NCBI GenBank assembly: GCA_023266055.1
Contig: JAHFRW010000011.1
Span: 1 to 64,000, forward strand
DNA length: 64,000 bases
DNA from: Gammaproteobacteria bacterium
GTDB taxonomy: Bacteria; Pseudomonadota; Gammaproteobacteria; Ga0077554; Ga007554
Reading direction: 5' to 3'
A program made the translations under genes and the position numbers. The notes below the pieces were generated by a model. It made no database searches and was not told the DNA's origin. It saw only the letters and a program-made list of their open reading frames with translations. This document shows positions 38,659 to 48,058 of this stretch, in pieces (positions within the stretch are counted from its first letter, which is position 1; every line of letters starts with the position of its first letter).

Positions 38659-39696
38659 TTATTTAACCGGCAACTGAGGGTAAGTAATCATTAACGGACT
38701 TCCCGTCAAGGACTTCAGAAATTCCACCAGATCCTTTTTCTCCTGTTTCGATAAATCCAGTTTTTTCATGTTCGGATCCAGATTATCAAACGTAGGTGTG
38801 CCGCCATTGTTATAGTGGTCAACGACTTCTTCCAGTGATTTATACTGGCCATTGTGCATATAGGGTGGGGTTAATGCAGCATCACGCAATGTAGGTGTCT
38901 TGAAAGCACCTTTCATGACCTTGATAGGTTTGATGGCGAAGCGTCCTGCATCCGTATTATTCGGCAGACCTATGTTGTGAAAGCCATTGTCAGTGAAATT
39001 AAAGCCACTATGACACGCAGCACAATTGGCCTTGCCCTTGAATAAATCAAAACCGCGTACAGCGGCTACGCTCATGGTGTTTTGTCCCTTCAGCCACAAG
39101 TCAAAGGGTGAATCACTGGATACTACCGTTCTTTCAAACGTGGCAATGGCTTTGGCAATGGTGTCATTGGTGATGCCTTGCCCTGGATAGGCGGTATCAA
39201 ACATTTTCCTGTACATGGGGAGATCGCTCAGATCCCTGATTACATTTTCCATGTTACCTGCCATTTCGGGCTCGGCTTGAATCGGCCCCAGTGCCTGCTC
39301 TTCCATGGTGGCAGCACGGCCGTCCCAGAACTGGGATTTCTGATACGCAATATTGAGAATTGTCGGTGTAGAACGTCCCAATACCTGCATGCCGTGACCA
39401 ATGGCAGTTGGCAAGCCATCCGACCAGCCCAGCGCCGGGTTGTGGCAAGTAGCACAGCTGATCCACCCCGAGCCTGACAAGCGAGGATCAAAAAACAAGT
39501 GTTTTCCCAGTTCTACACGTTCAGGTGTTGAAAGATTGCTTTTCGGTTGCGGAACTTCCATGGGACGAAGGTATGTTTTAATATCATCTTCACTTGGCGT
39601 AGCGGTTGCTGCCTGAGTGATACAGTTCATCAGTCCTAGCGTAACACCGAGTAGCGCTGTGGTCAGTGCTTTGGAGCGAGAGACACGAGTGATCAT
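38659..39696 (-). CDS. Dihaem cytochrome c peroxidase / MauG family
   Basis: 345 residues from ATG at 39696 (AGGAG just upstream); the open frame runs 59 codons further into a structured intergenic element. Signal peptide 1-30 or so. Two haem sites, CATCH (in GWISCATCHNPALGWSDGLP) and CAACH (in GKANCAACHSGFNFTDNGFH), and the TPPYMHNGQYKSLEEVVDHY region mark the peroxidase/MauG superfamily. It reduces peroxide or oxidises a partner in the periplasm. The cupredoxin gene follows. Confidence 0.92.
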   Translation of the reverse strand: MITRVSRSKALTTALLGVTLGLMNCITQAATATPSEDDIKTYLRPMEVPQPKSNLSTPERVELGKHLFFDPRLSGSGWISCATCHNPALGWSDGLPTAIGHGMQVLGRSTPTILNIAYQKSQFWDGRAATMEEQALGPIQAEPEMAGNMENVIRDLSDLPMYRKMFDTAYPGQGITNDTIAKAIATFERTVVSSDSPFDLWLKGQNTMSVAAVRGFDLFKGKANCAACHSGFNFTDNGFHNIGLPNNTDAGRFAIKPIKVMKGAFKTPTLRDAALTPPYMHNGQYKSLEEVVDHYNNGGTPTFDNLDPNMKKLDLSKQEKKDLVEFLKSLTGSPLMITYPQLPVK

Positions 39697-39730
39697 AAAA
39701 TCTCCTGTTAATCTGCGAGTGAAACTACAA

Positions 39731-39869
39731 AGGCGCCCCCGCCAGGGAGAGCCACGCGAAAGCGAGCGGTGGCGGACGCAGGCCTGTCCGGCGCCGAAGG
39801 CATAGCGGTCGCCGAGCGCAGTCATTTTGGGGACTGGAATGTCCCAAAATGGTTCGCGAGCACGGCGAC
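39731..39869. repeat. Structured intergenic element, probable dispersed repeat
   Basis: This GC-rich stretch between the chemoreceptor stop and the peroxidase start is dense with nested inverted repeats. CATTTTGGGGAC (39823-39834) pairs with GTCCCAAAATG (39841-39851, one bulge), enclosed by GTCGCCG (39808-39814) with CGGCGAC (39863-39869). A second domain has CCGCCA (39739-39744) with TGGCGG (39770-39775) and an inner GCCAC/GTGGC pair. It differs in style from its surroundings and may be a REP- or MITE-like repeat or a structured RNA. Confidence 0.55.
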
Positions 39870-39900
39870 ACACTTTCTATATAACGGCAATTTATGACGC

Positions 39901-41535
39901 TTATAATTTGAATTTGTCCACTACGCGTCCCAGCCCCATGGCCGCATTATTGAGTGAGGAGGATAATCCATGCAGTACATCCGTCTGGTAGCTGGTTTCT
40001 GTGCTGAGTGAAAATAAATCATGCACTGCCTCGTTAATGCCTTCCATGGCTTTTTCCTGGCCTACCATCATTTGTACTACTTCGTGCATGGTTTCGCGTA
40101 AAGAGATGGCTTGATCCCGGCTCTGTTTGGTATTTACCACGACCTCTCCCAGGCGCTCGATATTGGTATGTGATTCAGTGACGGATTTTTCCAGCATGCC
40201 TATGGCGACTGAAACATTACCGGAAATGGTTTTTATCAGATCAGAAATTTCCGTGGTCGCGGCTGCGGTTTTAATCGCCAATTGCCGTACTTCGGCGGCG
40301 ACTACGGCAAAGCCACGCCCCTGTTCGCCAGCACGGGCGGCTTCAATCGCCGCATTTAACGCCAGCAAGTTGGTTTGTGATGAAATATCGCGAATGGTTT
40401 TGGTAATGTAAGTGATGGTTTCCGCCGTTTTTTCCAGCTCGCGGGTGACGCCTGCAGTGGCTTCTATCTGTTTCTGAAAGTGCTCGAATCCTTGGGTGGC
40501 TTCATTGATTTTGAGAACGGTATCTTCCGCACTGCCGGCTGTTTCATGTGCCCGGTGGGCGGCTTCCTTCAGTTGTTCTACAGCACCGCTGGTGGTAATG
40601 GTAACGGTGTTGGCGGAATGCTTGATACCCTCAACACTGGCATTCAGGTGGAGCGAAACATCGTGCATCATGTCTGCTGCTGTTGAGATATTCTCGGCCT
40701 CAGCCGTCAGAGTGTCAGTGTCAGTGTGAATCTTGGATACAATGGCATGGAGATCGGCCACGGTGCTTGACATGGCATGCACCATCCTGCCAACTTCATC
40801 TCTGCCTGGGTTATCCAGTTTTACACGTAAATCACCCGTGGCCATTGCCCGCATGGCTTGTTCCAGTTTGAACATGGGTTTTACGGAGTAATGTACTACT
40901 ACCAGACTCAGAGTGATGTTTATGAACAGGCCACCCAGGATAATCAATCCAAGCATTAAGATGGTTTTTTTACCCTTCTCCTGAATATGGGCCAACTCGT
41001 CTTCAACCTTGTGCCGTTGTTCTGTAATAATCTGGCTGGATAATGCGTCGGCCTGGTGAAAATCGGCTTCCATGATTTTGATCAGCGCCAATGCTTCTGC
41101 ATCCTGATTGGCGCGTGCCAGTTTGATAATTTCCATACGTTTGGGTTTGAGCTCCGGAATCAATTGAGCGAGACTGGCTACTGCGGGGTCGTTGGGCAAT
41201 GTGGTTTGCAGATGATGAATTTTTTCATCCAGCTGCGCCGCAGCCTTGATCGCATCTACCGCTGCTTTTCGCGTGTCAGCCGGATCAGCGTAGGCAATGG
41301 CCTCCGCCTGGGCAGAACCCACTTTCAGGAGGGCAAATTGTGTATCTTCCACCGTGTTCATACGTGTCGCGGCCTGCACATTGATCTGTTGAGCGTCATC
41401 GTTCAACGTTTGAATGGCATACGCTCCCATGCCACCGACGATCAGTACGCTAATGGCAAAAATCCCCGCCAGGCCAAGAATCTTGGTGCGCCAGGTTATA
41501 TTGCCAAGAAAGTGCTCCAATTGTGTGTGTGCCAT
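39901..41535 (-). CDS. Methyl-accepting chemotaxis protein
   Basis: 544 residues. TM1 is at about 17-40 and TM2 at about 190-215, bracketing a periplasmic four-helix-bundle sensor (50-188). HAMP follows (about 215-268, with [20 protein letters not shown]). The cytoplasmic signalling hairpin has the tip [20 protein letters not shown], which contacts CheA and CheW. No C-terminal CheR-binding pentapeptide is seen. A sigma-28-like promoter lies about 96 nt upstream. Confidence 0.93.
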   Translation of the reverse strand: MAHTQLEHFLGNITWRTKILGLAGIFAISVLIVGGMGAYAIQTLNDDAQQINVQAATRMNTVEDTQFALLKVGSAQAEAIAYADPADTRKAAVDAIKAAAQLDEKIHHLQTTLPNDPAVASLAQLIPELKPKRMEIIKLARANQDAEALALIKIMEADFHQADALSSQIITEQRHKVEDELAHIQEKGKKTILMLGLIILGGLFINITLSLVVVHYSVKPMFKLEQAMRAMATGDLRVKLDNPGRDEVGRMVHAMSSTVADLHAIVSKIHTDTDTLTAEAENISTAADMMHDVSLHLNASVEGIKHSANTVTITTSGAVEQLKEAAHRAHETAGSAEDTVLKINEATQGFEHFQKQIEATAGVTRELEKTAETITYITKTIRDISSQTNLLALNAAIEAARAGEQGRGFAVVAAEVRQLAIKTAAATTEISDLIKTISGNVSVAIGMLEKSVTESHTNIERLGEVVVNTKQSRDQAISLRETMHEVVQMMVGQEKAMEGINEAVHDLFSLSTETSYQTDVLHGLSSSLNNAAMGLGRVVDKFKL

Positions 41536-41630
41536 ATATGACGTCCTGCCTAATATTTGTGCTAAAACGATGGCTTTTCTGAAAATTCAAGCGACTTGAT
41601 TGAGTCAGAATCGGGCCATTTGCGTTTCAG

Positions 41631-41658
41631 TTATCGGGCAGATTGACGCAAGTCTTTA
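41631..41658 (-). promoter_or_regulatory. Sigma-28 (FliA)-like promoter of the chemoreceptor
   Basis: On the minus strand TAAAG (41658-41654) is followed by 15 bases and then CCCGATAA (41638-41631), close to the flagellar-class consensus TAAAG-N14-GCCGATAA. It points at the chemoreceptor gene, whose ATG is 96 bases downstream. It places this receptor under flagellar late-gene control. Confidence 0.65.
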
Positions 41659-41945
41659 TAGCCGCCATCGGTCAACGCTAAATAAAAACGGTTTGGTGGT
41701 CAATTGATTGAGAAATAGCCTGGACAGTGTCTGGTATTAATGCTTCCAGGTTTTTGATTTTTTAGGTAAATCAATGATAATGCCTGGTGTTGTCCAAGGA
41801 AATTACCGCAGATGCATTTTCTGCGGGATTTTCAGAATTTGCCTGAGTCTTGTCTGGGCGTGAACCCGATGGATTTTTGATATTGCTTGATAAATGGGCG
41901 AGGTGCGATCAGTCATGCCGACATGATGCTCCGTTTTTCTGAGGA
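41659..41945. other. Gene-free phhB-chemoreceptor spacer with hairpins
   Basis: Together with 41536-41630 this makes about 410 bases without a supported gene. CCGCAGA (41806-41812) pairs with TCTGCGG (41820-41826), and TTGATTT (41754-41760) with AAATCAA (41768-41774). They may end the phhB transcript coming from the right. The stretch is AT-rich and nothing else was recognised. Confidence 0.5.
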
Positions 41946-42290
41946 TCAATCTTTGGCGATAGCCGTCAGCGCATCTATTTTGGCTGCACAAATAAAATCA
42001 TTTTCTGACAGACCATTGACGGAGTGGGTGTTGTAACGTACTTCACAACAGTTGTAGTGCACGGTGAGTGCAGGATGATGATCTTCCTGATGGGCAATCC
42101 ACGCGACGGCATTTACGAACGCGAGTGTTTGGTAGTAGTTTTTGAAATAATAGGTGCGGTTGATGTGAGTGCCTGCATGGTTGAGTTCCCAGTTTTGCAG
42201 GTGTTTGAGCAGTGCCTGTGCATCGGCTATGCTCAGTGCTGCTTCGCCTGTTATACAGGGACGACAGTGTTTGCGACTCAGGTCTGTCAT
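41946..42290 (-). CDS. phhB: Pterin-4a-carbinolamine dehydratase
   Basis: 114 residues. The active-site pattern EDHHPALTVHYN is at 70-81, preceded by FKNYYQTLAFVNAVAWIAHQ; these are the family hallmarks. It recycles the pterin cofactor of aromatic amino acid hydroxylases, or acts in pterin metabolism generally. No hydroxylase (phhA) is adjacent. It starts 17 nt after the stop of a small cytochrome gene. Confidence 0.93.
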   Translation of the reverse strand: MTDLSRKHCRPCITGEAALSIADAQALLKHLQNWELNHAGTHINRTYYFKNYYQTLAFVNAVAWIAHQEDHHPALTVHYNCCEVRYNTHSVNGLSENDFICAAKIDALTAIAKD

Positions 42291-42307
42291 GATGGGGCTC
42301 GTGATGC

Positions 42308-42610
42308 CTACTTTGCCTGGAATTTATAAAAGGTATTGTTCAGGTGGGCTACAACGCCCTCTATCTGTATGGGTGACCAGTTGAGTTGAGCGTTATTCTG
42401 ACAAAATTGCACGCGTTTCTTGAGCGCGGAAAATGAGTGAATAATGGTGTCAGGGCGTGTGTGAATTTTGGAATCGTGGCATGAGAAACAATGTGTTTCG
42501 TAGAGTTTTTTGCCTTGATCTGCATCAGCAGCCTTGGCCTGGCTGGCGTAACATACCAGTGCCAGCAAAAGCATGCCTGTGTTAAGCAAGAAGCGTTGTT
42601 GTTGATCCAT
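42308..42610 (-). CDS. Small monohaem cytochrome c
   Basis: 100 residues. Signal peptide 1-27 (cleavage after AKA), then ADQGKKLYETHCFSCHDSKI with the haem site CFSCH at 41-45. The rest is short (RPDTIIHSFSALKKRVQFCQ) and ends in an amphipathic helix (VVAHLNNTFYKF). An extra Cys near 70 is unusual. Partner unknown; phhB follows on the same strand. Confidence 0.83.
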   Translation of the reverse strand: MDQQQRFLLNTGMLLLALVCYASQAKAADADQGKKLYETHCFSCHDSKIHTRPDTIIHSFSALKKRVQFCQNNAQLNWSPIQIEGVVAHLNNTFYKFQAK

Positions 42611-42699
42611 CGTAGTATCCTCCTGGTGTAACCCTGATTTAGCAGGCTGTTGAAAAACAGTCTGCGTGCGGTGTATGAATGGCCTTTTTCAACATCCTG

Positions 42700-43977
42700 T
42701 TAGAGTGACTTTGGCATGCCGCCTAATTTAGCAGATAAATGTGCAATACGCACCGGGGCAGGGGGGTGCGAGTCATGATACGCTGAATAGAGTGGGTCAG
42801 GTGTCAGTGTGGCTGCATTTTCCTTGTATAGTTTTACCAGTGCCCGAATCAGGTCGGTGGGATTGGTTTGAGTGGCGGCATAATCGTCCGCCTCAAACTC
42901 GTGTTTGCGCATCATATGGCTCTGTATAGGCTGCATGAAGAACGTAAACACGGGCAGGACCAGAAGAAACAGAATCAACGCGATGTACGACGACGGTTGT
43001 GTCACACCCAGACCGGTGTAAAACCAGGGTTGAACCATCAGCCAGCCGAGCAACGCAAGGCCCGCCAGTGTCATGATGGCGGTAGTGGCGATACGTTTAT
43101 GGATATGGTGATGTTTGAAATGCCCCAGTTCGTGGGCCAGCACCGCTTCAATTTCATCGGGAGTCAGCGAGTTGAGCAGGGTGTCATAAAACACAATGCG
43201 CTTATTGGTGCCCAAACCGGTAAAATAGGCGTTGCCGTGACCAGAGCGGCGCGAGCCATCCATCACGAAAATACCCTGGCTGGAAGTAAAGCCGTTTTTC
43301 TGCAACAGCGCCAGTACGCGTTGCCGCAGTTCACCCTCCTGCAGGGGCGTAAAGCGATTGAAGAGCGGTGCAATCAGGGCCGGGTAAGCCCACATTATCA
43401 GTAACATAAACCCCATCCACGCTGCCCAGGTGGTCAGCCACCACCATCCGCCGCTGCTGTCCAGCAGCCACAGCACCAGACTGGCCAGTGGCGCCCCCAG
43501 GATGATCAGCAGCATGCCTTGTTTGACCGTGTCGCCCAGGAAAAGTGCGGGAGTGGTGCGGTTGAAGCCAAAGCGCTGTTCCAGCGCAAAGGTGTGATAG
43601 ATCGACAATGGCAGCTCCAGTAATTGCCCTAGCACAAACACGCTCAGCAGTACTGCTACGCCCGTTACGAGGGGTGAAAGCTGCAGGTCGCGCCAGCTTG
43701 CATCGAGCCAGGCCAGTCCACCGCCCAGTGTCCATATCAGTAACAAGGCCGCGCTGATAAAAATATCGAGCATTTCCAGACGGGTTTTGGCGATGGTGTA
43801 GTCGGCGGCACGCTGATGGTTGTCGTGTGTGACCTTGTCGCGAAATACTTCAGGCACGTGTTGACGATGATTTTGTACGTGCACCTGATGGCGTCGCGCC
43901 AGCCACAGGCGTACGCTCATGCTTATTATCAGGGCGCTTATAAAGATAATTGTAAAAACTGGCATCGAGATACCCAT
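42700..43977 (-). CDS. M48-family membrane metallopeptidase (Ste24/CAAX-protease-like)
   Basis: 425 residues. Several membrane helices in the N-terminal half (e.g. FISALIISMSVRLWLARR, LLLIWTLGGGLAWL) precede the zinc motif VLAHELGHFKHHH, with EFEADDYAAT supplying the third ligand. YSAYHDSHPPAPVRIAHL near the end is a further family mark. It likely clears misfolded membrane proteins, since bacteria lack classic CAAX substrates. It diverges from orn. Confidence 0.9.
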   Translation of the reverse strand: MGISMPVFTIIFISALIISMSVRLWLARRHQVHVQNHRQHVPEVFRDKVTHDNHQRAADYTIAKTRLEMLDIFISAALLLIWTLGGGLAWLDASWRDLQLSPLVTGVAVLLSVFVLGQLLELPLSIYHTFALEQRFGFNRTTPALFLGDTVKQGMLLIILGAPLASLVLWLLDSSGGWWWLTTWAAWMGFMLLIMWAYPALIAPLFNRFTPLQEGELRQRVLALLQKNGFTSSQGIFVMDGSRRSGHGNAYFTGLGTNKRIVFYDTLLNSLTPDEIEAVLAHELGHFKHHHIHKRIATTAIMTLAGLALLGWLMVQPWFYTGLGVTQPSSYIALILFLLVLPVFTFFMQPIQSHMMRKHEFEADDYAATQTNPTDLIRALVKLYKENAATLTPDPLYSAYHDSHPPAPVRIAHLSAKLGGMPKSL

Positions 43978-44061
43978 AAAAAATCAAAATTTTCCTGTCA
44001 GCCCTGCTAGAATGATCGAATATATAACATCCGAACCTATAACATCTGGGAGTAATGATGG

Positions 44062-44610
44062 ATGGCGCAAGACCCGAGTAACCTGATTTGGATCGACCTG
44101 GAAATGACAGGCCTGGATACAGAGCAGGATTATATCATTGAGATCGCCACGGTGGTTACTGACGGTCACCTCAATGTGATTGCCGAAGGCCCGGTGCTGA
44201 TTGTTCATCAAACGGCTGAAGTGCTGAATGGCATGGATGCCTGGAACAAGGCTCAACACGGCAAGACCGGCCTCATTGATCGGGTTCTGTCCAGTCGTAC
44301 CAGTGAAGTTGACGCTGAGCGCATGACACTGGACTTCCTGAGAAAATATGTGCCGGCCAATAAATCGCCAATGTGCGGCAACAGTATTTGCCAGGATCGG
44401 CGATTTTTGCACCGTGGTATGCCGGAGCTGGAGCGTTATTTCCATTACCGTCACATTGATGTGAGCACGGTCAAGGAATTGGCGCACCGTTGGGTGCCTA
44501 ATATAGCAACAGCATACACCAAGGAATCCAGCCATCGGGCACTGGATGACATCCACGAGTCAATCCGTGAACTTAAGTATTATCGCGAGCATTTGTTCAG
44601 ATTGCCGTAA
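44062..44610 (+). CDS. orn: Oligoribonuclease
   Basis: 182 residues, DEDDh exonuclease that destroys the last two-to-five-nucleotide RNA fragments and linear di-[15 protein letters not shown] holds D12 and E14, [10 protein letters not shown] the next Asp, and [13 protein letters not shown] the catalytic His and final Asp. GGGAG nine bases before the ATG at 44062 favours it over the slightly earlier ATG codons. Confidence 0.96.
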   Translation: MAQDPSNLIWIDLEMTGLDTEQDYIIEIATVVTDGHLNVIAEGPVLIVHQTAEVLNGMDAWNKAQHGKTGLIDRVLSSRTSEVDAERMTLDFLRKYVPANKSPMCGNSICQDRRFLHRGMPELERYFHYRHIDVSTVKELAHRWVPNIATAYTKESSHRALDDIHESIRELKYYREHLFRLP

Positions 44611-44757
44611 TATTTCCGCAGTACTTTCAGTGGCATATGATTTTATTGAGACATTGGGTGTGGCGCGGTGGCCAGTTGACGCGCGGGTTGAAATTGACCT
44701 GCCACGCCGGTCTCTGGTAAGATTCCGCGCTTATTTTGCAAACTTGTTGGGGTAGTA

Positions 44758-45540
44758 ATGATGCGGCAGTCACTGGTCGCCGGAAACTGGAAAATGAACG
44801 GATCACGGGCCAGCGCCAGGGATCTCATTGAGGATATACGGTCAGGCATCAGCAGTATTACCAAGGGCAATACCCTTGGTAATAAAGGCGCATGTGTGGC
44901 AGTTTGCCCCCCCTTTGTGTACCTTGCCGATTGTGCCGCGCTGCTGGAAGGCAGTTCCATCGCATTGGGCGCGCAAAATCTGTATCATGCCGCCGCAGGC
45001 GCGTATACTGGTGAGGTTTCCGCAGCCATGCTGCTGGATTTTCAGTGCCGTTACGTGATTGTCGGGCATTCCGAGCGTCGCGCCTTGTTTGGCGAAAGTG
45101 ATGATGATGTGGCGCATAAGGTCATCGCTGCTGTCAAGGCGGGTCTGGCACCGATCCTATGTGTTGGCGAACAATTGGACGAACGTAAAAGTGGCCGCAC
45201 TGAAGAAGTGGTGGCGCGACAGCTGGATGCCGTATTGCACAGTGCTGGCGGTATTGCAGCACTTGCCAGCAGCGTGATCGCTTATGAGCCCGTGTGGGCG
45301 ATAGGCACGGGTGTAACCGCCAGTCCGCAGCAGGCGCAGGATGTGCACGCCTTTATCCGGCGGCGGATTGCGGGGCATAACGTGGCGCTGGCCGACAGGA
45401 TTCAATTACTTTATGGCGGCAGTGTCAAGGCCGCGAATGCAGTAGAGCTATTCAGTATGCCGGACATTGACGGCGGCTTGATCGGGGGGGCATCCCTGGA
45501 GGCGTCCGAATTTCTGGCAATTTGCCGGGCGGCGGGTTAG
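44758..45540 (+). CDS. tpiA: Triose-phosphate isomerase
   Basis: 260 residues. GNWKMNG (N10, K12), the catalytic His in VGHSERRALFGE and the catalytic Glu in AYEPVWAIGTG are all present, as is the phosphate-binding LYGGSVKAAN. It interconverts dihydroxyacetone phosphate and glyceraldehyde 3-phosphate. tpiA-secG-tRNA-Leu-nuo is a conserved proteobacterial order. Confidence 0.96.
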   Translation: MMRQSLVAGNWKMNGSRASARDLIEDIRSGISSITKGNTLGNKGACVAVCPPFVYLADCAALLEGSSIALGAQNLYHAAAGAYTGEVSAAMLLDFQCRYVIVGHSERRALFGESDDDVAHKVIAAVKAGLAPILCVGEQLDERKSGRTEEVVARQLDAVLHSAGGIAALASSVIAYEPVWAIGTGVTASPQQAQDVHAFIRRRIAGHNVALADRIQLLYGGSVKAANAVELFSMPDIDGGLIGGASLEASEFLAICRAAG

Positions 45541-45585
45541 TGTATTGATCTGTCATGGTTTATGAGTTTTTCGGCGTAATGTGAA

Positions 45586-45969
45586 ATGGTAACGATTATT
45601 CTGGTTGTGCATATTTTGATAGCGATCGCCCTGGTCGTGCTGGTGCTCGTTCAGCAAGGCAAGGGTGCTGACATTGGCGCTGCGTTTGGTAGCGGTGCTT
45701 CACAGACCGTCTTCGGGAGTCGGGGTGCGGGATCATTTTTGACGCACATCACGGCAGTACTCGCCGCTGGATTTTTTATCACCAGCCTGTCGTTGGCCTA
45801 TATTTCAGGCAATCGGACGGATGGGAAAAGCGTTACGGCGATTTCGGCGCCCGCCAAATCGTCCGATTTACCTACTTTGCCTTCCGGCATGACGCCCATA
45901 GCGCCGCCAGCGAACGCCCCGGCACAGCCTGCGGCCCCCTCGGATGTGCCAATCGTGCCGGGAAAGTAA
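45586..45969 (+). CDS. secG: Preprotein translocase subunit SecG
   Basis: 127 residues. Two membrane helices (about 3-22 and 53-73) flank QQGKGADIGAAFGSGASQTV and FGSRG, the family core. The C-terminal 50 residues form an Ala/Pro-rich tail (APANAPAQPAAPSDVP) of variable length in this family. It assists SecYEG cycling. Confidence 0.94.
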   Translation: MVTIILVVHILIAIALVVLVLVQQGKGADIGAAFGSGASQTVFGSRGAGSFLTHITAVLAAGFFITSLSLAYISGNRTDGKSVTAISAPAKSSDLPTLPSGMTPIAPPANAPAQPAAPSDVPIVPGK

Positions 45970-46032
45970 CCTGATTATAATTGGGCACTACGGGAATCCA
46001 GCTTTGATTTCCATTGCTCAGTTCAAGATTTA

Positions 46033-46117
46033 GCCGATGTGGTGGAATTGGTAGACACGCCACCTTGAGGTGGTGGTGGCGAAAGCTGTGCCGGTTCGAG
46101 TCCGGCCATCGGTACCA
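46033..46117 (+). tRNA. tRNA-Leu (anticodon GAG)
   Basis: 85 nt with the long variable arm of a class II tRNA. Acceptor GCCGATG (46033-46039) pairs with CATCGGT (46107-46113); CCA is encoded at 46115-46117. The anticodon stem CCACC/GGTGG encloses TTGAGGT, placing GAG at 46067-46069. It lies between secG and nuoA as in related genomes. Confidence 0.96.
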
Positions 46118-46386
46118 TAATAAGATGGCCTCGTGCCTTTTTCGACATGTTGTTAGCGCCGTCCATGAAGTTCGTTGACGCTGGTGTGCGGCGCATGCAT
46201 TCATGAATTTCAGGAAGGAATGCTGCGCACCATGATTGTGCGTGAAATCAGGGTTTCATTTGAATAATCGAAAAAGCCCCTGTTTTTACCTGATTCATAA
46301 AAAGTCTGCTTTTGTATCAAGCCCTTGGTTTTTTTTCATTCTACGTAACCTCATGAATCGTATGGTCGCTCCATCGAATTTATCAC
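46118..46386. other. Gene-free spacer after tRNA-Leu
   Basis: First part of the 411-base tRNA-Leu to nuoA gap. A weak GGC/GCC hairpin with TTTTT right after the tRNA (around 46127-46142) may end the secG-tRNA transcript. No gene was recognised; the nuo promoter follows. Confidence 0.5.
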
Positions 46387-46416
46387 TTGACAGTGTCTTG
46401 TTTCGTGCCATAGACT
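46387..46416 (+). promoter_or_regulatory. Probable nuo operon promoter
   Basis: A consensus TTGACA (46387-46392) is followed after 18 bases by TAGACT (46411-46416; four of six matches to TATAAT). The predicted start leaves a leader of roughly 105 bases before nuoA. No other comparable pair is seen in the gap. Confidence 0.6.
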
Positions 46417-46528
46417 CGAAAACTGGCCTATTTTCTGTTGGGCGAGATAATAACTATATATTTTAACGATACCCGTTCGGTTCTGAACCGGGTGTTTGCA
46501 GGGTTGTAACAGTGGGTGGGGTTGCTGC

Positions 46529-46885
46529 GTGTTAGAAAACTATTTACCAGTATTGGTGTTCCTTGCGCTGGGCGTCTTTTTTGGCGTTGCACCGGTGATT
46601 GGCGGCTTTTTGCTGGCGCCACATCGTCCCGATAGTGCAAAAAACTCCCCTTATGAATGTGGCTTTGAAGCGTTTGAAGATTCGCGCATGAAGTTTGACG
46701 TGCGTTACTATCTGGTGGCCATCCTGTTTATTGTATTTGATCTCGAAATTGCCTTTCTGTTTCCTTGGGGAACGGTGCTGACAGAAATTGGTTTGTTCGG
46801 CTTTTTTGCGATGGTGATGTTTCTGGCTATTCTCGTGATTGGCTTTATTTATGAGTGGAAGAAGGGAGCCTTGGAGTGGGAATAG
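46529..46885 (+). CDS. nuoA: NADH-quinone oxidoreductase subunit A
   Basis: 118 residues from GTG at 46529 ([14 protein letters not shown]), the usual NuoA start and length; the open frame goes 11 codons upstream without similarity. Three membrane helices and the conserved [20 protein letters not shown] and [13 protein letters not shown] segments are visible. It forms part of the quinone chamber of complex I. Confidence 0.94.
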   Translation: MLENYLPVLVFLALGVFFGVAPVIGGFLLAPHRPDSAKNSPYECGFEAFEDSRMKFDVRYYLVAILFIVFDLEIAFLFPWGTVLTEIGLFGFFAMVMFLAILVIGFIYEWKKGALEWE

Positions 46886-47352
46886 AAGGCATTCTTGAAA
46901 AAGGCGTCGTGACAACGACGGCTGACATGGTTATCAACTGGGCGCGCACCGGTTCGTTGTGGCCCATGACGTTTGGATTGGCCTGCTGTGCTGTAGAGTT
47001 TATGCATGTCGGCGCTTCACGTTACGATATGGATCGTTTCGGTATCGTTCCTCGTCCCAGTCCACGTCAGTCTGATCTGATGATTGTCGCGGGCACGCTG
47101 GTTAACAAGATGGCGCCCGCCTTGCGCAAGGTCTATGACCAGATGGCTGAACCACGCTGGGTGATCTCGATGGGTTCCTGTGCGAACGGTGGTGGTTACT
47201 ATCATTACTCCTATTCCGTGGTGCGTGGTTGTGATCGCATAGTGCCGGTTGATATTTATATTCCGGGGTGCCCACCTACGGCCGAGGCATTGTTGTACGG
47301 CATTATTCAGTTACAAAACAAGATTAAACGTACCAACACCATTGCGCGTTAA
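46876..47352 (+). CDS. nuoB: NADH-quinone oxidoreductase subunit B
   Basis: 158 residues from GTG at 46876, overlapping the nuoA stop by 10 nt and preceded by GGGAG; this gives the canonical [16 protein letters not shown] start. [22 protein letters not shown] and [12 protein letters not shown] supply the ligands of the terminal 4Fe-4S cluster N2, which hands electrons to ubiquinone. Confidence 0.96.
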   Translation: MGIEGILEKGVVTTTADMVINWARTGSLWPMTFGLACCAVEFMHVGASRYDMDRFGIVPRPSPRQSDLMIVAGTLVNKMAPALRKVYDQMAEPRWVISMGSCANGGGYYHYSYSVVRGCDRIVPVDIYIPGCPPTAEALLYGIIQLQNKIKRTNTIAR

Positions 47353-47398
47353 ATTTCCGATAAATTCCGGATAAATTATTATGGCCGAGTTTTGATTC

Positions 47399-48058
47399 AT
47401 GTCTGATATAAAACAGGATTTAGCAGCAGCACTGCAAGCACGCTTTGGCAGCAGCATTATTGACTGTCGCGTGGCGGTGGGCGAGGTTACCGTGCAGGTG
47501 CCGAGTGAGAAATTGCTGGAGGTGTGCAAGGCGTTGCGTGATGAACCGGCGTTCTCATTTGAACAGTTAATTGACCTGTGCGGTGTGGATTATCTGGAAT
47601 ACGGTGAGACGGCATGGCAGGGGCCACGTTTTGCAGTGGTTTACCACTTGTTATCCATGAAAAACAACCAGCGCCTGCGCCTTAAGGTGTTTCCGCCGCG
47701 CTTGGACGCACAGGAGCGACCTGTGGCGTTGTCCAGTGGGGATCTCCCGCGCATGGATTCCGTGATTGATATCTGGAATGTTGCCAGCTGGTATGAGCGT
47801 GAGGCATTTGATCTGTTTGGTATCTTGTTTGAGGGTCACCCTGATCTGCGTCGTTTGCTCACTGACTATGGATTTATCGGACACCCGTTCCGTAAGGATT
47901 TTCCGTTGATTGGTAATGTTGAAATGCGTTACGACCCGCATAAAAAACGCGTCATGTACGAACCGGTGAGTATTGAGCCGCGCATTCTGGTGCCGCGTGT
48001 GATACGTCATGACAACCGTTATGAAGAAGAAGGTGTCAAAGGGGTGAAGCGTGGCTGA
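47399..48058 (+). CDS. nuoC: NADH-quinone oxidoreductase subunit C
   Basis: 219 residues, a separate NuoC (not fused to NuoD as in E. coli). [17 protein letters not shown], the [20 protein letters not shown] core and [18 protein letters not shown] are family marks. It is a peripheral-arm structural subunit. nuoD overlaps its end by 8 nt. Confidence 0.96.
   Translation: MSDIKQDLAAALQARFGSSIIDCRVAVGEVTVQVPSEKLLEVCKALRDEPAFSFEQLIDLCGVDYLEYGETAWQGPRFAVVYHLLSMKNNQRLRLKVFPPRLDAQERPVALSSGDLPRMDSVIDIWNVASWYEREAFDLFGILFEGHPDLRRLLTDYGFIGHPFRKDFPLIGNVEMRYDPHKKRVMYEPVSIEPRILVPRVIRHDNRYEEEGVKGVKRG

Noticed and set aside
39697-39873. 59-residue N-terminal extension of the peroxidase
   Set aside because: It translates the structured intergenic element; the ATG at 39696 has AGGAG and starts a signal peptide.
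41754-41774. FNR/Anr box near the chemoreceptor
   Set aside because: The arms TTGATTT/AAATCAA are 7 bases apart, giving a 21-bp site, not the 14-bp TTGAT-N4-ATCAA.
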